In this document: piece by piece, positions 17,720 through 26,775 of the stretch
How positions within the stretch are numbered: the stretch's first letter is position 1
How the letters are laid out: each line of letters begins with the position of its first letter
Assembly (NCBI RefSeq): GCF_000721265.1
Contig: NZ_JOFZ01000004.1
Coordinates: 310,001-374,000 of the forward strand
Direction of reading: 5' to 3'
Length of the DNA: 64,000 bases
DNA from: Streptomyces sp. NRRL F-5126
GTDB lineage: Bacteria > Actinomycetota > Actinomycetes > Streptomycetales > Streptomycetaceae
Position numbers and translations under genes: made by a program
Notes under the pieces: model-generated
Told to the model about the DNA's origin: nothing
What the model saw: only the letters and a program-made list of their open reading frames with translations
The model's database searches: none

Positions 17720-18558
17720 CCGAACTCGGGTCCCTCCCGTACAGCCCCCGCCACCACGAGCTCAGCCAGCCGCTCCTCGATCTCCTCCTGGGCCGAGGGC
17801 GGCAGGCCCGCGTCCGTCACCAGCGTGTCGACCTGGTCCAGCGTCGCGAACGAACTGAGCCCCACCGTGCCCCATTTGGTGTGGTCCGCGACCACCACCA
17901 CCTGCCGCGCCGCCTGCACGAAGTGCCGGTTCGTCTCCGCCTCGGCGAGGTTGGGCGTCGACAGGCCCGCCTCCACCGAGATGCCGTGCACCCCGAGGAA
18001 GAGCACGTCGAAGTGGAGGGAGCGGATCGCCTGGTCGGCGACAGGGCCCACCAGCGAGTCCGACGGCGTGCGCACGCCGCCCGTCAGTACCACCGTCGCG
18101 GCGCCCTGACGGTGCCCGCCGGACGGGGACGCGGGCTGCGCCGCGTGGAAGACGTCCGCGACACGCACCGAGTTCGTCACCACCGTCAGGTCGGCCACGT
18201 CCACGAGGCGCTGTGCCAGCGCGTACGTCGTCGTGCCGCCAGACAGTGCGATCGCGCTGCCGGCCGCGACGAACTCGGCCGCGGCCCGCGCGATGTCCTC
18301 CTTCGCGCTGAGTTCGAGCGCGGACTTGGCCTCGAACCCCGGCTCGTGCGCGCTCGCGTCCGCCACCGGCACCGCGCCGCCGTGGACCTTCGCGACGGCC
18401 CCCTGCCTGGCGAGGATGTCCAGATCCCGCCTGACCGTCATGTCCGACACCCGGAGCGTGCGGGTGAGCTCGTTGACGCGGACGCCCCCGCGCCTGCGTA
18501 CCTCGTCGAGAATCAGCGCGCGCCGCTGCTCGGCCAGGAGGTTGCGGCTGTCGCCCAC
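17716..18558 (-). CDS. DeoR/GlpR family transcriptional regulator
   Basis: The protein has 280 aa. N-terminal DeoR-type HTH: AEQRRALILDEVRRRGGVRV, NELTRTLRVSDMTVRRDLD and GAVAKVHGGAVP. The C-terminal DeoRC sensor domain has AIALSGGTTTYALAQRL, LTVVTNSVRVADV, VVLTGGVRTPSDSLVGP and FLGVHGISVEAGLSTPN, with VVVADHTKWG near the end. These domains sense phosphosugars. No sugar gene is adjacent: downstream is an SRPBCC gene (4-bp overlap) and upstream, divergently, the large membrane protein. The GTG at 18558 is chosen; it begins the conserved part. Confidence 0.9.
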   Translation of the reverse strand: MGDSRNLLAEQRRALILDEVRRRGGVRVNELTRTLRVSDMTVRRDLDILARQGAVAKVHGGAVPVADASAHEPGFEAKSALELSAKEDIARAAAEFVAAGSAIALSGGTTTYALAQRLVDVADLTVVTNSVRVADVFHAAQPASPSGGHRQGAATVVLTGGVRTPSDSLVGPVADQAIRSLHFDVLFLGVHGISVEAGLSTPNLAEAETNRHFVQAARQVVVVADHTKWGTVGLSSFATLDQVDTLVTDAGLPPSAQEEIEERLAELVVAGAVREGPEFG

Positions 18559-18695
18559 CGACCCACCCCGTCCTTCCCCTTCGTGCCTTCGCGCAAGACG
18601 ATCGATCCTCCGCGGGTCTGCTCATCCTCGCACGCGCCGGCCTGTGCGGAACGGCGCGTGGTGGGAAAGCATTCGACACGGCCGGGGGATTTTCC

Positions 18696-21230
18696 GTGGA
18701 CACGGGGAAGAAGCGGCCCCAGGATCCGGGATGCTTGGCCCCGCCGCCCCGTACCACCCACCTCGTCCCCGCCCGAGAGCGAGCCGCCACCGTGACCCCA
18801 CCGCCGCCGGCACCTGAACCCGTCCCGCCACCGCTGCCCGCGTCGCCCCCGGGGCCGCGCGCCGGCGCCGAACTGGAACTGCTCGTGCACGGGGTCGGCG
18901 GGCACACACCGCAGGAAATGCTCGACAGCGCCCGCACCGTACGGATCACCGGCGACGACACGGCCGCCATCTACCGCCGGGTGGACGACACGGAGGCCGA
19001 GCGGCGCGCCGACCCCGCCGCTGCCCGGCCGGGACCCGTCCAGGAGGCCTACTGCTGGTCGGGGCTCACCTCGGGCGGCGCGTCCCGCGCACTGTGGCTG
19101 CTCCTGCTGCCCTTCATGGTCGCCAACCTCGCCCACTGGATGCGCCCCGACACCCACGGCCTGCCGCGCGTGCGCAGGCTGTACGGCGCCCTCGTGCGGC
19201 TCGTCGCCCTCTCGCTGACCGTCCTGTTCACCGCCTCCGCCTGCGAGGTGGCCCTCGACCTGACGGCATGGCAGTGCGCCGGGTCGGCCGCCTGCGCGGC
19301 GCACCGGTCCTGGCTCGCCTTCCTCGCGCCCGCCCACCACGGCTGGTGGTCGCAGCCGGGCCGCAGGCTCGCGCTCGCCGCGCTCGTCCCGGCCGCGCTC
19401 GTCGCGCTGCTGTGGTTCCTGTCCGCCCGCACCTGGGCGAGGTACGAGAATCAGCGCCCGCCGGGCGACGACGAGGAGCCCGCGGGCCCGTACGACCCGG
19501 CCTCGCCGCGCCCGGCGCTGGCACGTCCAGGGTTCTGGTTCGGCCGCAGGAGCGTCGCCCGGCTGCGCGGCGCGCACACCGCCGCCGGGTTCCTCACCAT
19601 CGCCGCCACGCTCGCGGGCGCCACCGCACGCCACGACGCCGCCGCAGGAGCGCACGCGCTGCCGGGACGGCTGCTGCAGGCGGCGCTCGCGGCGGCCGCG
19701 TTGACGGCCGTCTGGGTGGTGTGCCGCAGCGGCCGCAGCGAATCCGTCCGCGACCGGCGCCTCGACCGGGGCCTGACCACCGCGCTGCCCTGCGCGAGCC
19801 TCGTCCTGCTGGGCCTCACCGCCCTGTACGCGGGCTGGTCACGGCCGGGCTGGCGCTCCTCGGGGATGCTCACCGGCGACGCCGGCTACCGCGCCGTCGC
19901 GCTCGCCCAGGCCGCGCTGATCGTCGCGCTCGCCGTCGCCGCGGCCCTCCTGCACGCCACCACGCACAGGCCCGCCACCGTGCTGCACGGCCTCGGCGGC
20001 CCCGCCGTCGCGGTGCTCGCCTGCGGCACCGCCGGCGTGATGACCGGCGGCGTCGCGCAGCGCGTGGCCGACTGGCTCGACGGCGGCGCCACCCCTGGCA
20101 TGGGCGGCGATGCCGTGCCGGCGCCGCCGCCGCTGCTGAGCTGGCAGGCGTCGGTCATCCCGGTCCTGCTGGTGCTGCTGCTCGTGCCCGTCACCGTGCT
20201 CGCGGTACGCACCACGCGGGCCGCCAGGGCCGGGCGGGCGCGCGTCGAGGCCGACTACGGCGTGGGCGAAGGCGCGGGCGCGCCACGGGCCGACGCCGTG
20301 CGCACCCGGCTGATCGCCAGGCGCCGCGCCCTCGTCCGCCTCACCGATGCGGCGTCCTGGCTCGTCGGTACGCTCGCCGGGGCCGCCCTGCTGCTCGGCG
20401 CGGCCGCCGTGGCGCTCTCCTGGGCGTCGGACGAGGTGCCGGGGCGGGCCGCGCAGCATGCCGGCTCCTTCACCGAGGGCGCGGCCGAAACGGCGCAGGG
20501 CCTCGGCTCCTGGTTCGTCGGGATAGGGTTCCTCGCCTTCGTCACCCTCGGCAGGCTCGCCTACGCGCGCTCCTCCACCCGGCAGACCATCGGCATCCTG
20601 TGGGACGTCGGCACCTTCTGGCCGCGCGCCGCCCACCCGTTCGCGCCGCCCTGCTACGCGGAGCGCGCCGTGCCCGACCTGGCGTGGCGCATCCGCACAT
20701 GGACGGATGCGACCCGGGGGAGGCTGGTGCTCTCGGCGCACTCCCAGGGCACGGTCCTCGCGGCGGCCACCGTCTGGCAGCTGGACGACGCCACCCGCTC
20801 GCGCATCGCGCTGCTCACGTACGGTGCGCCGCTGGAGCGGCTGTACGGCAGGTGGTTCCCCGCCTACTTCGGCGAGCCGCAACTGACGCAGCTCCACCGC
20901 GAGCTGCGCCGCTGGCGCAACCTGTGGCGCGACACCGACGCCATCGGCGGCCCGGTCGGCGCGACCGACGGGGGCCGACTGCCCGGCGTCGACAGGGGGC
21001 CGCTCAAGGACCCGGCGTCGTACGGCCGCTCCGTGGAGCACCCGCTGCTCGAAGGCATCGAGGGCCATGGCTCCTACCAGGCAGACCCGGCGTTCGCCGA
21101 GGAACGCGCGGCCCTGTTCGGCCTGTTGCCGCCCGGCGTGCCGCAACAGCAGCGGCCCCAGGACGGTGCCGGGCACGCGCAGGACCGTGCCGGGCGGCCT
21201 CAGGACAGTACGGGCAGGTCGTCCGCGTAG
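18696..21230 (+). CDS. Large integral membrane protein with a C-terminal serine-hydrolase motif
   Basis: The protein has 844 aa from GTG at 18696 after a GGGGG run. A Pro-rich N-terminus is followed by LELLVHGVGGHTPQEML (residues about 61-77), a lipase-like oxyanion HG sequence. Then come about ten hydrophobic segments (130-630) broken by two hydrophilic loops. The C-terminal part has GRLVLSAHSQGTVLAAA with S683 in a GxSxG-like HSQG elbow, then LLTYGAPLERLYGRWFP. So the alpha/beta-hydrolase halves flank a membrane block. It is known from other Streptomyces only as 'integral membrane protein'; a lipid hydrolase role is my inference. Its last 31 bp overlap the converging beta-helix/AAA gene. 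Confidence 0.75.
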   Translation: MDTGKKRPQDPGCLAPPPRTTHLVPARERAATVTPPPPAPEPVPPPLPASPPGPRAGAELELLVHGVGGHTPQEMLDSARTVRITGDDTAAIYRRVDDTEAERRADPAAARPGPVQEAYCWSGLTSGGASRALWLLLLPFMVANLAHWMRPDTHGLPRVRRLYGALVRLVALSLTVLFTASACEVALDLTAWQCAGSAACAAHRSWLAFLAPAHHGWWSQPGRRLALAALVPAALVALLWFLSARTWARYENQRPPGDDEEPAGPYDPASPRPALARPGFWFGRRSVARLRGAHTAAGFLTIAATLAGATARHDAAAGAHALPGRLLQAALAAAALTAVWVVCRSGRSESVRDRRLDRGLTTALPCASLVLLGLTALYAGWSRPGWRSSGMLTGDAGYRAVALAQAALIVALAVAAALLHATTHRPATVLHGLGGPAVAVLACGTAGVMTGGVAQRVADWLDGGATPGMGGDAVPAPPPLLSWQASVIPVLLVLLLVPVTVLAVRTTRAARAGRARVEADYGVGEGAGAPRADAVRTRLIARRRALVRLTDAASWLVGTLAGAALLLGAAAVALSWASDEVPGRAAQHAGSFTEGAAETAQGLGSWFVGIGFLAFVTLGRLAYARSSTRQTIGILWDVGTFWPRAAHPFAPPCYAERAVPDLAWRIRTWTDATRGRLVLSAHSQGTVLAAATVWQLDDATRSRIALLTYGAPLERLYGRWFPAYFGEPQLTQLHRELRRWRNLWRDTDAIGGPVGATDGGRLPGVDRGPLKDPASYGRSVEHPLLEGIEGHGSYQADPAFAEERAALFGLLPPGVPQQQRPQDGAGHAQDRAGRPQDSTGRSSA

Positions 21231-23629
21231 AGCAGGGTCAGGTCGTCCGTGCTGGCCTCGGCCAGCTGGGCGACACGCCCCGCGTGCCGCTCCACCATCG
21301 ACTCGAACGTCTGGCGGGCGCTGCGCCCGTTGCCGAACGAGGGGCCCTTCGGCAGCGCGGTGAAGTACGCGAGCACCGCCTCGGCCGCGCCGTCGCCGAG
21401 GCGGTACTCGTGCTCGTCCGCCTGCTGCTCCACGATCCGCAGCAGCTCACCGGGGCTGTAGTCGCCGAAGGTGATGGTGCGGGAGAAGCGCGAGGCGACG
21501 CCGGGGTTGGTGGCGAGGAACCGCTCCATCTCCGCGGTGTATCCGGCCACGATCACCACCACGGCCTCCCGGTGGTCCTCCATCAGCTTCACCAGCGTGT
21601 CGATGGCCTCCTTGCCGAAGTCGCGGCCCGAGTCCTGCGGCGACAGCGCGTACGCCTCGTCGATGAACAGCACCCCGCCGCGCGCCCGGTCGAACGCCTC
21701 CTGCGTGCGGATCGCCGTCGAGCCGATGTGCTCCCCGACGAGGTCCACCCGCGACACCTCGACGAGGTGGCCGCGCTCAAGCACCCCGAGCGACGCCAGG
21801 ATCTCGCCGTACAGCCTGGCGACCGTCGTCTTGCCGGTGCCCGGGGAGCCGGTGAAGACGAGGTGGCGGCGCACGGACGCCGCCTTCAGCCCCGCCTCCC
21901 TGCGCCGCCTGCCCACCTCGATCATGTCGGTCAGCGCCCGCACCTCGCGCTTGACGCTGTCGAGGCCGACCAGGCCGTCCAGTTCGGCCAGTACGTCACC
22001 GGAGAGCCTGGCGGAGGCGGCCGGGGCCGCGGTGGCGGGAGAGCCGGCCGGCTCGGTCGCGACGGCGGCGGCCGTGGCCTGCGCGGGCACCGCGCCGAAC
22101 TGCGGCGCGACCTGCGCCGCCGCGGCTGCCGTCCGTCTCGGCTCGGGGCCCGCGGAGACGGTGCCGCTCTCGTCGGACGTGCAGTCCTCCACGACGGGTC
22201 CCTCGTCAGTGAACTCGTAGCCGCCCCGCGCGCACCGCTCGGTGCGGCAGCGGTTCAGGGTGGTGCGGCAGCCGTCCATGATGTGGAAGCCGTAGCCGCC
22301 GCTGCCCGTGACCCGGCAGCCACGGAACGTGCCGCGTCCCTCGGCGGACACGTAGAAGCCCGCCTCGGACGGGGAGCTGATGACGCAGCGCTCGATCGCC
22401 GGGTCGGCCCCCCTGGTGACGATCACGCCCGTCTGCACGGAGTCCACCGTGCAGGAGGCCAGCGTGCCGCCGCTGCCGTGGTCGCGGAACCAGGCGCCCG
22501 TCGAGGCGTGGCTGATGCGGCAGTCGTCCAGCTGCACCGTCGCGCCGTCGCTCACGGAGACGGCCGTGTTGCGCACCTGGGCCAGGTCGCTGTCCACGAC
22601 GTCCACCCGCGAGCCGCGGTCGAGGACGAACAGCGCGTCCGGCACGTCGTGCACCCGGCAGGAGTCCAGTACCGCGGTGGCTCCGTCGCTGACCCAGACC
22701 GCGGGGTAGTCGCCCGTGGAGTCGTGTATCTCGCACTGGTTCGCGTCGACGCGCGTGCCCGGGTCCCAGACGGACAGCCCGTTGCGGCCGAACCTGCGGA
22801 CCGTGGAGCGGGTCAGCGTCAGGACCGAGCGCGACCGCAGGTCCACCGCGTTCTCCGGCACGTCGTGGATGTCGCAGTCGGACAGGGTCAGCACGGCGTC
22901 CGTGTCGAGCGTGACGCCGTCCGCCGTCGTACGGTGGACCGAGGAGTCGGTGAGGTGCGCCGCGCCGCGCGCGGCGACCTGCACCCCGGCCCCCTTGACC
23001 TCGTACACCTCGCAGCCGATGGCCTCCAGGCCGCTGTTCTCGCCGCTGACGCTGATCCCGGCGCCCGAGGCATGGTGCACGCGGAAGCGTTCGAGCCGCG
23101 GGTGGGCGCCGCCGCTCACCGACACGCCGGCCTGCCCCGCCGCGACGATCTCGCACTCCTCGAACACGCCCCCCGCTCCGTCGAGCACCGCGAGGCCGAC
23201 GCCCGCGGGGTTGTCGACCGTGGTGCGGCGCACCGTCGGCCTGGCCGCGCCCCGCACCTCGATGCCGGCGGCGGAGCGGGTCACGATGCGCAGGTCGAGC
23301 AGTTCCGGCGTGCCGTCCTCGACCAGCAGCGCGGGCGCCGCCGAATCCTGCCCCTCCAGGTGGATGTCCTGCACGGTCGCCGACGCGCGCACGGTCAGCG
23401 GCACGCCGTCGTACGGGGCGAGCCGCACCGAACCGGCCGACCCCTCGGGGCCCCGCAGCGTCACCGCGCGCCCCACGACGAGGTTCTCCCGGTAGGTGCC
23501 CGGGGCGAGAGTGAGGATGTCACCGTCGCTCGCGGCCTCCAGGGCTGCGGCGAGAGAGGCGTAATCACCCGTGCGGCGCCGCCACCGCGATGTACCCGAG
23601 TGCGTCACCTGGACCGTGCCCTGTGCCAT
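21200..23629 (-). CDS. Right-handed beta-helix and AAA+ ATPase fusion protein
   Basis: The protein has 809 aa. Residues about 20-500 are a pectate-lyase-type parallel beta-helix: an entry turn DYASLAAALEAASDGDILTL then some 18 repeated rungs of about 23 residues, each with a pattern like VxDSxVHRTTADGVxL. After an Ala/Pro/Thr linker (500-550) comes a CbbX/SpoVK/EccA-like AAA+ module: LDGLVGLDSVKREVRAL, Walker A GSPGTGKT (594-601), Walker B VLFIDEA (653-659), sensor 1 VVIVAGYTAEM and the arginine stretch NPGVASRFSRTI. No signal peptide, so it is cytosolic. The helix may bind a partner that the ATPase remodels. The neighbours do not reveal the client. The end overlaps the membrane hydrolase gene by 31 bp. 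Confidence 0.88.
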   Translation of the reverse strand: MAQGTVQVTHSGTSRWRRRTGDYASLAAALEAASDGDILTLAPGTYRENLVVGRAVTLRGPEGSAGSVRLAPYDGVPLTVRASATVQDIHLEGQDSAAPALLVEDGTPELLDLRIVTRSAAGIEVRGAARPTVRRTTVDNPAGVGLAVLDGAGGVFEECEIVAAGQAGVSVSGGAHPRLERFRVHHASGAGISVSGENSGLEAIGCEVYEVKGAGVQVAARGAAHLTDSSVHRTTADGVTLDTDAVLTLSDCDIHDVPENAVDLRSRSVLTLTRSTVRRFGRNGLSVWDPGTRVDANQCEIHDSTGDYPAVWVSDGATAVLDSCRVHDVPDALFVLDRGSRVDVVDSDLAQVRNTAVSVSDGATVQLDDCRISHASTGAWFRDHGSGGTLASCTVDSVQTGVIVTRGADPAIERCVISSPSEAGFYVSAEGRGTFRGCRVTGSGGYGFHIMDGCRTTLNRCRTERCARGGYEFTDEGPVVEDCTSDESGTVSAGPEPRRTAAAAAQVAPQFGAVPAQATAAAVATEPAGSPATAAPAASARLSGDVLAELDGLVGLDSVKREVRALTDMIEVGRRRREAGLKAASVRRHLVFTGSPGTGKTTVARLYGEILASLGVLERGHLVEVSRVDLVGEHIGSTAIRTQEAFDRARGGVLFIDEAYALSPQDSGRDFGKEAIDTLVKLMEDHREAVVVIVAGYTAEMERFLATNPGVASRFSRTITFGDYSPGELLRIVEQQADEHEYRLGDGAAEAVLAYFTALPKGPSFGNGRSARQTFESMVERHAGRVAQLAEASTDDLTLLYADDLPVLS

Positions 23630-23772
23630 GGCGCTGTGCTGCCCCCACCTCGTGCGACTGCGGTGCTCCCGGCCGCGACGAGGACCGGGTCGCGCACCAC
23701 GTTAGCGCGCGCGGCGCAGGCGAGTTGACGTGACGACCCGGCCGGGCGGCGCGTAGCGCGGACGCGGCGGGC

Positions 23773-23812
23773 GGCGCTCGGCGCGCCGAACTCGTACGGC
23801 GTGCCGAGCGCC
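23773..23812 (-). terminator. Terminator after the Rv1733c-family gene
   Basis: GGCGCTCGGCGCGCC (23773-23787) and GGCGTGCCGAGCGCC (23798-23812) form a 15-bp stem with one G-U pair and a 10-nt loop, 11 nt past the stop codon. Confidence 0.65.
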
Positions 23813-23823
23813 GGCCCCGCCGG

Positions 23824-24435
23824 TCAACTCCCGGTGCCCGTACGGCCCCAGTCGGGCCCCAGCCTGGCCCACTGCCTGTCCAGGCGCCTGTAACGCCGCT
23901 GCACGATCTCCCACACGGCCAGCCGCCAGGCGCCCAGCACGAGCAGCGCGGCGAACAGCGCGGCCACGACACCGGAGAACACCGCGTGGAAGTGCGCGAC
24001 CGAGGAGTTCATCGGCGGCGGCACCTGCGTGCCGTGCGTGTCCGACCAGATGCTGAAGGTGTCGCCGGGCTGGAGCCGGGTGCTCGGCGCCGTCACCGTG
24101 CCGACCTTGTGGGCGCCGCCCGGGGTCGTCCACCGCGCGATCACCTGTGCGTTCGTGTTGCGCCCCGCGGCGGACTCCGGGTCGAAGATGCCGGTGCCGC
24201 CCCGCTGCCCCGTGTCCGCCACCATGACCGCACGCGACACGTGCCGCTCGTGCTGCTGGACGGCCACCGTGTGCTGCAGCGACGAGTTCAGCTCCGCCCC
24301 GCTCAGCCATCCCGCCGCCGGCGCCCCGAGTACGAGCAGCAGCGCGGCCAGCACAGCGACCCACGCCTCCACCAGGTCGGTCGTCCGGCGCAGGGGGTTG
24401 TGCCGCCATCGCCAGATACCCAGTACCACTCTCAC
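23824..24435 (-). CDS. Rv1733c family membrane protein
   Basis: The protein has 203 aa from GTG at 24435, with GGGGG 9 nt upstream. The opening GIWRWRHNPLRRTTDLVEAWVA is the hallmark of the family. Two membrane helices (about 24-46 and 150-175) flank an extracytoplasmic domain with VIARWTTPGGAHKVGTV and FSIWSDTHGTQVPPP. It ends YRRLDRQWARLGPDWGRTG. The family is named after a Mycobacterium tuberculosis dormancy antigen; its role is unknown, and Streptomyces genomes have several copies. It is separate from the DUF6643-like gene upstream because a strong hairpin lies between them. Confidence 0.87.
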   Translation of the reverse strand: MRVVLGIWRWRHNPLRRTTDLVEAWVAVLAALLLVLGAPAAGWLSGAELNSSLQHTVAVQQHERHVSRAVMVADTGQRGGTGIFDPESAAGRNTNAQVIARWTTPGGAHKVGTVTAPSTRLQPGDTFSIWSDTHGTQVPPPMNSSVAHFHAVFSGVVAALFAALLVLGAWRLAVWEIVQRRYRRLDRQWARLGPDWGRTGTGS

Positions 24436-24555
24436 CGTCCCGCACCCCCTTCCGTGGGAAGCAACGCAGCCGCCGCAGGCTCGGGTTCCCGCGGTGGCAC
24501 GGCTCACACAGCGCGCACAAAGAAAGCGGCCGGGGCGGGGAGCGCGGCGGGACGG

Positions 24556-24610
24556 CGTACGAACACGGCAGGGCGGCTCCGTGGCGGAGTCGCCCTGCCG
24601 TGTTCGTACG
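24556..24610 (-). terminator. Very long perfect hairpin after the DUF6643-like gene
   Basis: Arms 24556-24575 and 24591-24610 are perfect 20-bp inverted repeats. The 15-nt centre adds a G-U pair and a CTCC/GGAG stem, giving about 25 bp with a 5-nt loop. It follows the DUF6643-like stop codon and precedes the Rv1733c gene, so it should stop the former transcript. Confidence 0.75.
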
Positions 24611-24649
24611 GGACCTCCCAGGGGTCCGGTGCGTGCCCGTCGTCGCGGG

Positions 24650-25150
24650 TCAGTACCCCCGTCCCTGGTAAGGCCTGTTGTACGGGTCCTCGTACGGTCC
24701 CGGCGCGGGTGCGGGCCGCATCGGCGCCGCGGGCCGCATGGGTCCTGCGGGGCGCATCGCGTCGTAGCCCGTGGCGGGTGCGGGGCGCTGCGCCATCGGG
24801 CGCTGCGGCTGAGCCTGATAGCCGGGGTGCTGGCCGGGGTAGCCGCCGCGCGGCTGCTGGGCCTGCTGCGGGATGTACGGCGCCGGCGCCTGCTGGAGCG
24901 GGACTGGCTGCTGCATCTGCTGCGGGTAGCCGTACGGCTGCTGCATGGGCTGCGAGGGTGCCGCCGGCAGCGCGGGCAGGGACGAGGGAAGGGCGGGCAG
25001 GTAACTGGAGCCCGTGTCGTACGCGGCGGGCACTCGGATCGGAGCGATCTGAGGCGTGCCCCGCTCCGCGACGAGCGAGTCGTAGATCGGGGTGTCCGGG
25101 AAGGGCGGCGTGGCGTAGTAACCGCCGCCGTAGGAGCGGGGGGAGGTCAT
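24650..25150 (-). CDS. DUF6643-like Gln/Pro-rich protein
   Basis: The protein has 166 aa. A conserved-looking N-terminus (MTSPRSYGGGYYATPPFPDT, then PIYDSLVAERGTPQIAPIRV and SYLPALPSSLPALPA) is followed by a low-complexity tail of Gln, Pro, Gly and Tyr: QQPYGYPQQMQQP, PRGGYPGQHPGYQ and repeated MRPA units. No membrane helix, signal or enzyme motif. I recall this N-terminus as the DUF6643 family of Streptomyces, with fair but not full certainty. Function unknown; the tail looks disordered. A -10 box (TAATCT, 25163-25158 on the minus strand) ends 7 nt before the ATG, so the mRNA is probably leaderless. Confidence 0.72.
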   Translation of the reverse strand: MTSPRSYGGGYYATPPFPDTPIYDSLVAERGTPQIAPIRVPAAYDTGSSYLPALPSSLPALPAAPSQPMQQPYGYPQQMQQPVPLQQAPAPYIPQQAQQPRGGYPGQHPGYQAQPQRPMAQRPAPATGYDAMRPAGPMRPAAPMRPAPAPGPYEDPYNRPYQGRGY

Positions 25151-25157
25151 GGGACAG

Positions 25158-25163
25158 AGATTA
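25158..25163 (-). promoter_or_regulatory. -10 box of the DUF6643-like gene
   Basis: TAATCT on the minus strand ends 7 nt before the ATG at 25150, with no binding site between. The surrounding gap (25151-25399) is notably AT-richer than its flanks and also carries TTGACA on the minus strand at 25255-25250, but with no good -10 at 17 bp. Confidence 0.45.
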
Positions 25164-25399
25164 AGCCCACCATGTGCCTATTGGGGAGTCCGGTTAGACG
25201 GTTCTTTAGGCAGTTCTGCGTGACGCCGGATCCCCAATGCGAGCGAACTTGTCAAAAACGGTCGCCGTGACGGGTTTGAATCATGTAAAGGCAAGTGGGG
25301 TACGGGTTACCGACGAGTCGCACCCGGCGCGCACGCACCGGTGTGATTACGTTGGAATCATGGAAAGTCCGGTAGGGACGCGGCGCGCTGGGAGAGATC

Positions 25400-26758
25400 A
25401 TGTCCATGCTTAAAGGCGCCAATGTGCAGGTGCACGCTCCTGCCGTACACATCGAATTGGGCTGGAGTCCCCGGCCGGGTGCGCCCGACGTCGACGCGTC
25501 CGCGCTGCTGCTCGTGTCGGGCCGTGTCAGGTCGGACGCCGACTTCGTCTTCTACAACCAGCCCTCCGACCCGTCCGGCGCGGTGCGCCACGAGGGCAAG
25601 CGGACGGGCGGACCTGCCGTGACGGACGCGCTCGGCGTGGACCTCGCGCGCATCGAACCCGCCGTGGAGCGCGTCGTGCTCGCCGCCTCCGCCGACGGCG
25701 GCACGTTCGGGCAGGTCCCCGGGCTCTACGTGCGCGTCACCGACGCCGCCTCCGGCGCGGAGATCGCGCGCTACGACAGCGACGGCGCGACGGTCGAGAC
25801 CGCTTACGTCATCGGCGAGCTCTACCGGCGCCAGGGCGGCTGGAAGTTCCGGGCGGTGGGGCAGGGCTACAGCACCGGACTCGCCGGTCTGGCAACGGAC
25901 TTCGGTATCACGGTCGACGGACCCGCCTCTGGCGCAGGGACTTTGGGCGCGCCCCCGGCACCGTCGCCGTCCGCCCCGCCGGCACCCCCCGTGCCGCCGT
26001 CCGCCCCGGCGTTCCCCCCGGCGCCCGACCCCACGCCGCCCGCCGCGTCGTCCGCCGCGCCGGTGGCGCCCGGCGCCCCTTCGGAATCCGCCGCGTCGCC
26101 GTCGCGGCCGGTCAGGTTGTCCAAGGTCACCCTGACGAAGGACGCGCCCACCGTCTCGCTCGCCAAGCAGGGTGGCGGCTCGGGAGCCCTGCGGGTGAAC
26201 CTCAACTGGCAGATGCGCGCCAAACGGCAGCAGCCGAAGGGCTGGGGGGCCAAGCTGGGCCGCGCGCTCGCCGGCCCCGCCACCCTCGACCTCGACCTGT
26301 GCGCCCTCTACGAACTGACCGACGGCCGCAAGGGTGTCGTGCAGGCGCTCGGCAACGCATTCGGCTCGCTGCAGCGGCCCCCGTACATCCACCTGGACGG
26401 GGACGACCGCACGGGCGCCGTCGCCGCCGGCGAGAACATGACCGTCAACCTCGACCACACCGACGCGTTCCGGCGCATCCTGATCTTCGTCACGATCTAC
26501 GAGGGCGCCAGCAGCTTCGCCGACCTGGAGGCGGGCGTCACCCTCCAGCCGCAGCACGGCGCGCCGATCGACTTCGCGCTCGGGGAGTGCACGGTCCCCT
26601 CCCGGGTGTGCGCACTCGCGCTGCTCACCCGCGAAGGGTCCGACCTGGTCGTACAGCGCGAGGCGCGGTTCCTCGTACCGGACCGCGGTGTCAGCCCGCA
26701 GCGCACCGTCGACCGCGCGTACGGCTGGGGCATGGACTGGACACCGGGCCGCAAGTAG
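25400..26758 (+). CDS. Double TerD-like (TerA-type) tellurium-resistance family protein
   Basis: The protein has 452 aa. N-terminal TerD domain (1-174): [81 protein letters not shown] cut by GWKFRAVG. A Pro/Ala/Ser linker (about 175-235) leads to a second TerD-like half with [52 protein letters not shown] and a final [16 protein letters not shown]. TerD domains bind calcium and act in stress-linked membrane complexes with TerB. A TerB gene exists in this window at 53.3 kb but not beside it. GGGAGAG lies before the ATG at 25400. Confidence 0.88.
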   Translation: MSMLKGANVQVHAPAVHIELGWSPRPGAPDVDASALLLVSGRVRSDADFVFYNQPSDPSGAVRHEGKRTGGPAVTDALGVDLARIEPAVERVVLAASADGGTFGQVPGLYVRVTDAASGAEIARYDSDGATVETAYVIGELYRRQGGWKFRAVGQGYSTGLAGLATDFGITVDGPASGAGTLGAPPAPSPSAPPAPPVPPSAPAFPPAPDPTPPAASSAAPVAPGAPSESAASPSRPVRLSKVTLTKDAPTVSLAKQGGGSGALRVNLNWQMRAKRQQPKGWGAKLGRALAGPATLDLDLCALYELTDGRKGVVQALGNAFGSLQRPPYIHLDGDDRTGAVAAGENMTVNLDHTDAFRRILIFVTIYEGASSFADLEAGVTLQPQHGAPIDFALGECTVPSRVCALALLTREGSDLVVQREARFLVPDRGVSPQRTVDRAYGWGMDWTPGRK

Positions 26759-26775
26759 CGGCGTGCGGCGCCCCG

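Noticed and set aside
19094..23728. Open frame of 1544 codons on the plus strand
   Set aside because: It runs across two real genes in a different frame, is made of Arg/Ala/Pro/Gly strings and has no domain; it is a GC-bias shadow.
25286..25316. WhiG-type promoter (TAAA ... CCGACGA) upstream of the TerD-like gene
   Set aside because: The spacer is about 20 bp, but the WhiG consensus as I recall it needs 15-16 bp and GCCGATAA; the match is poor.
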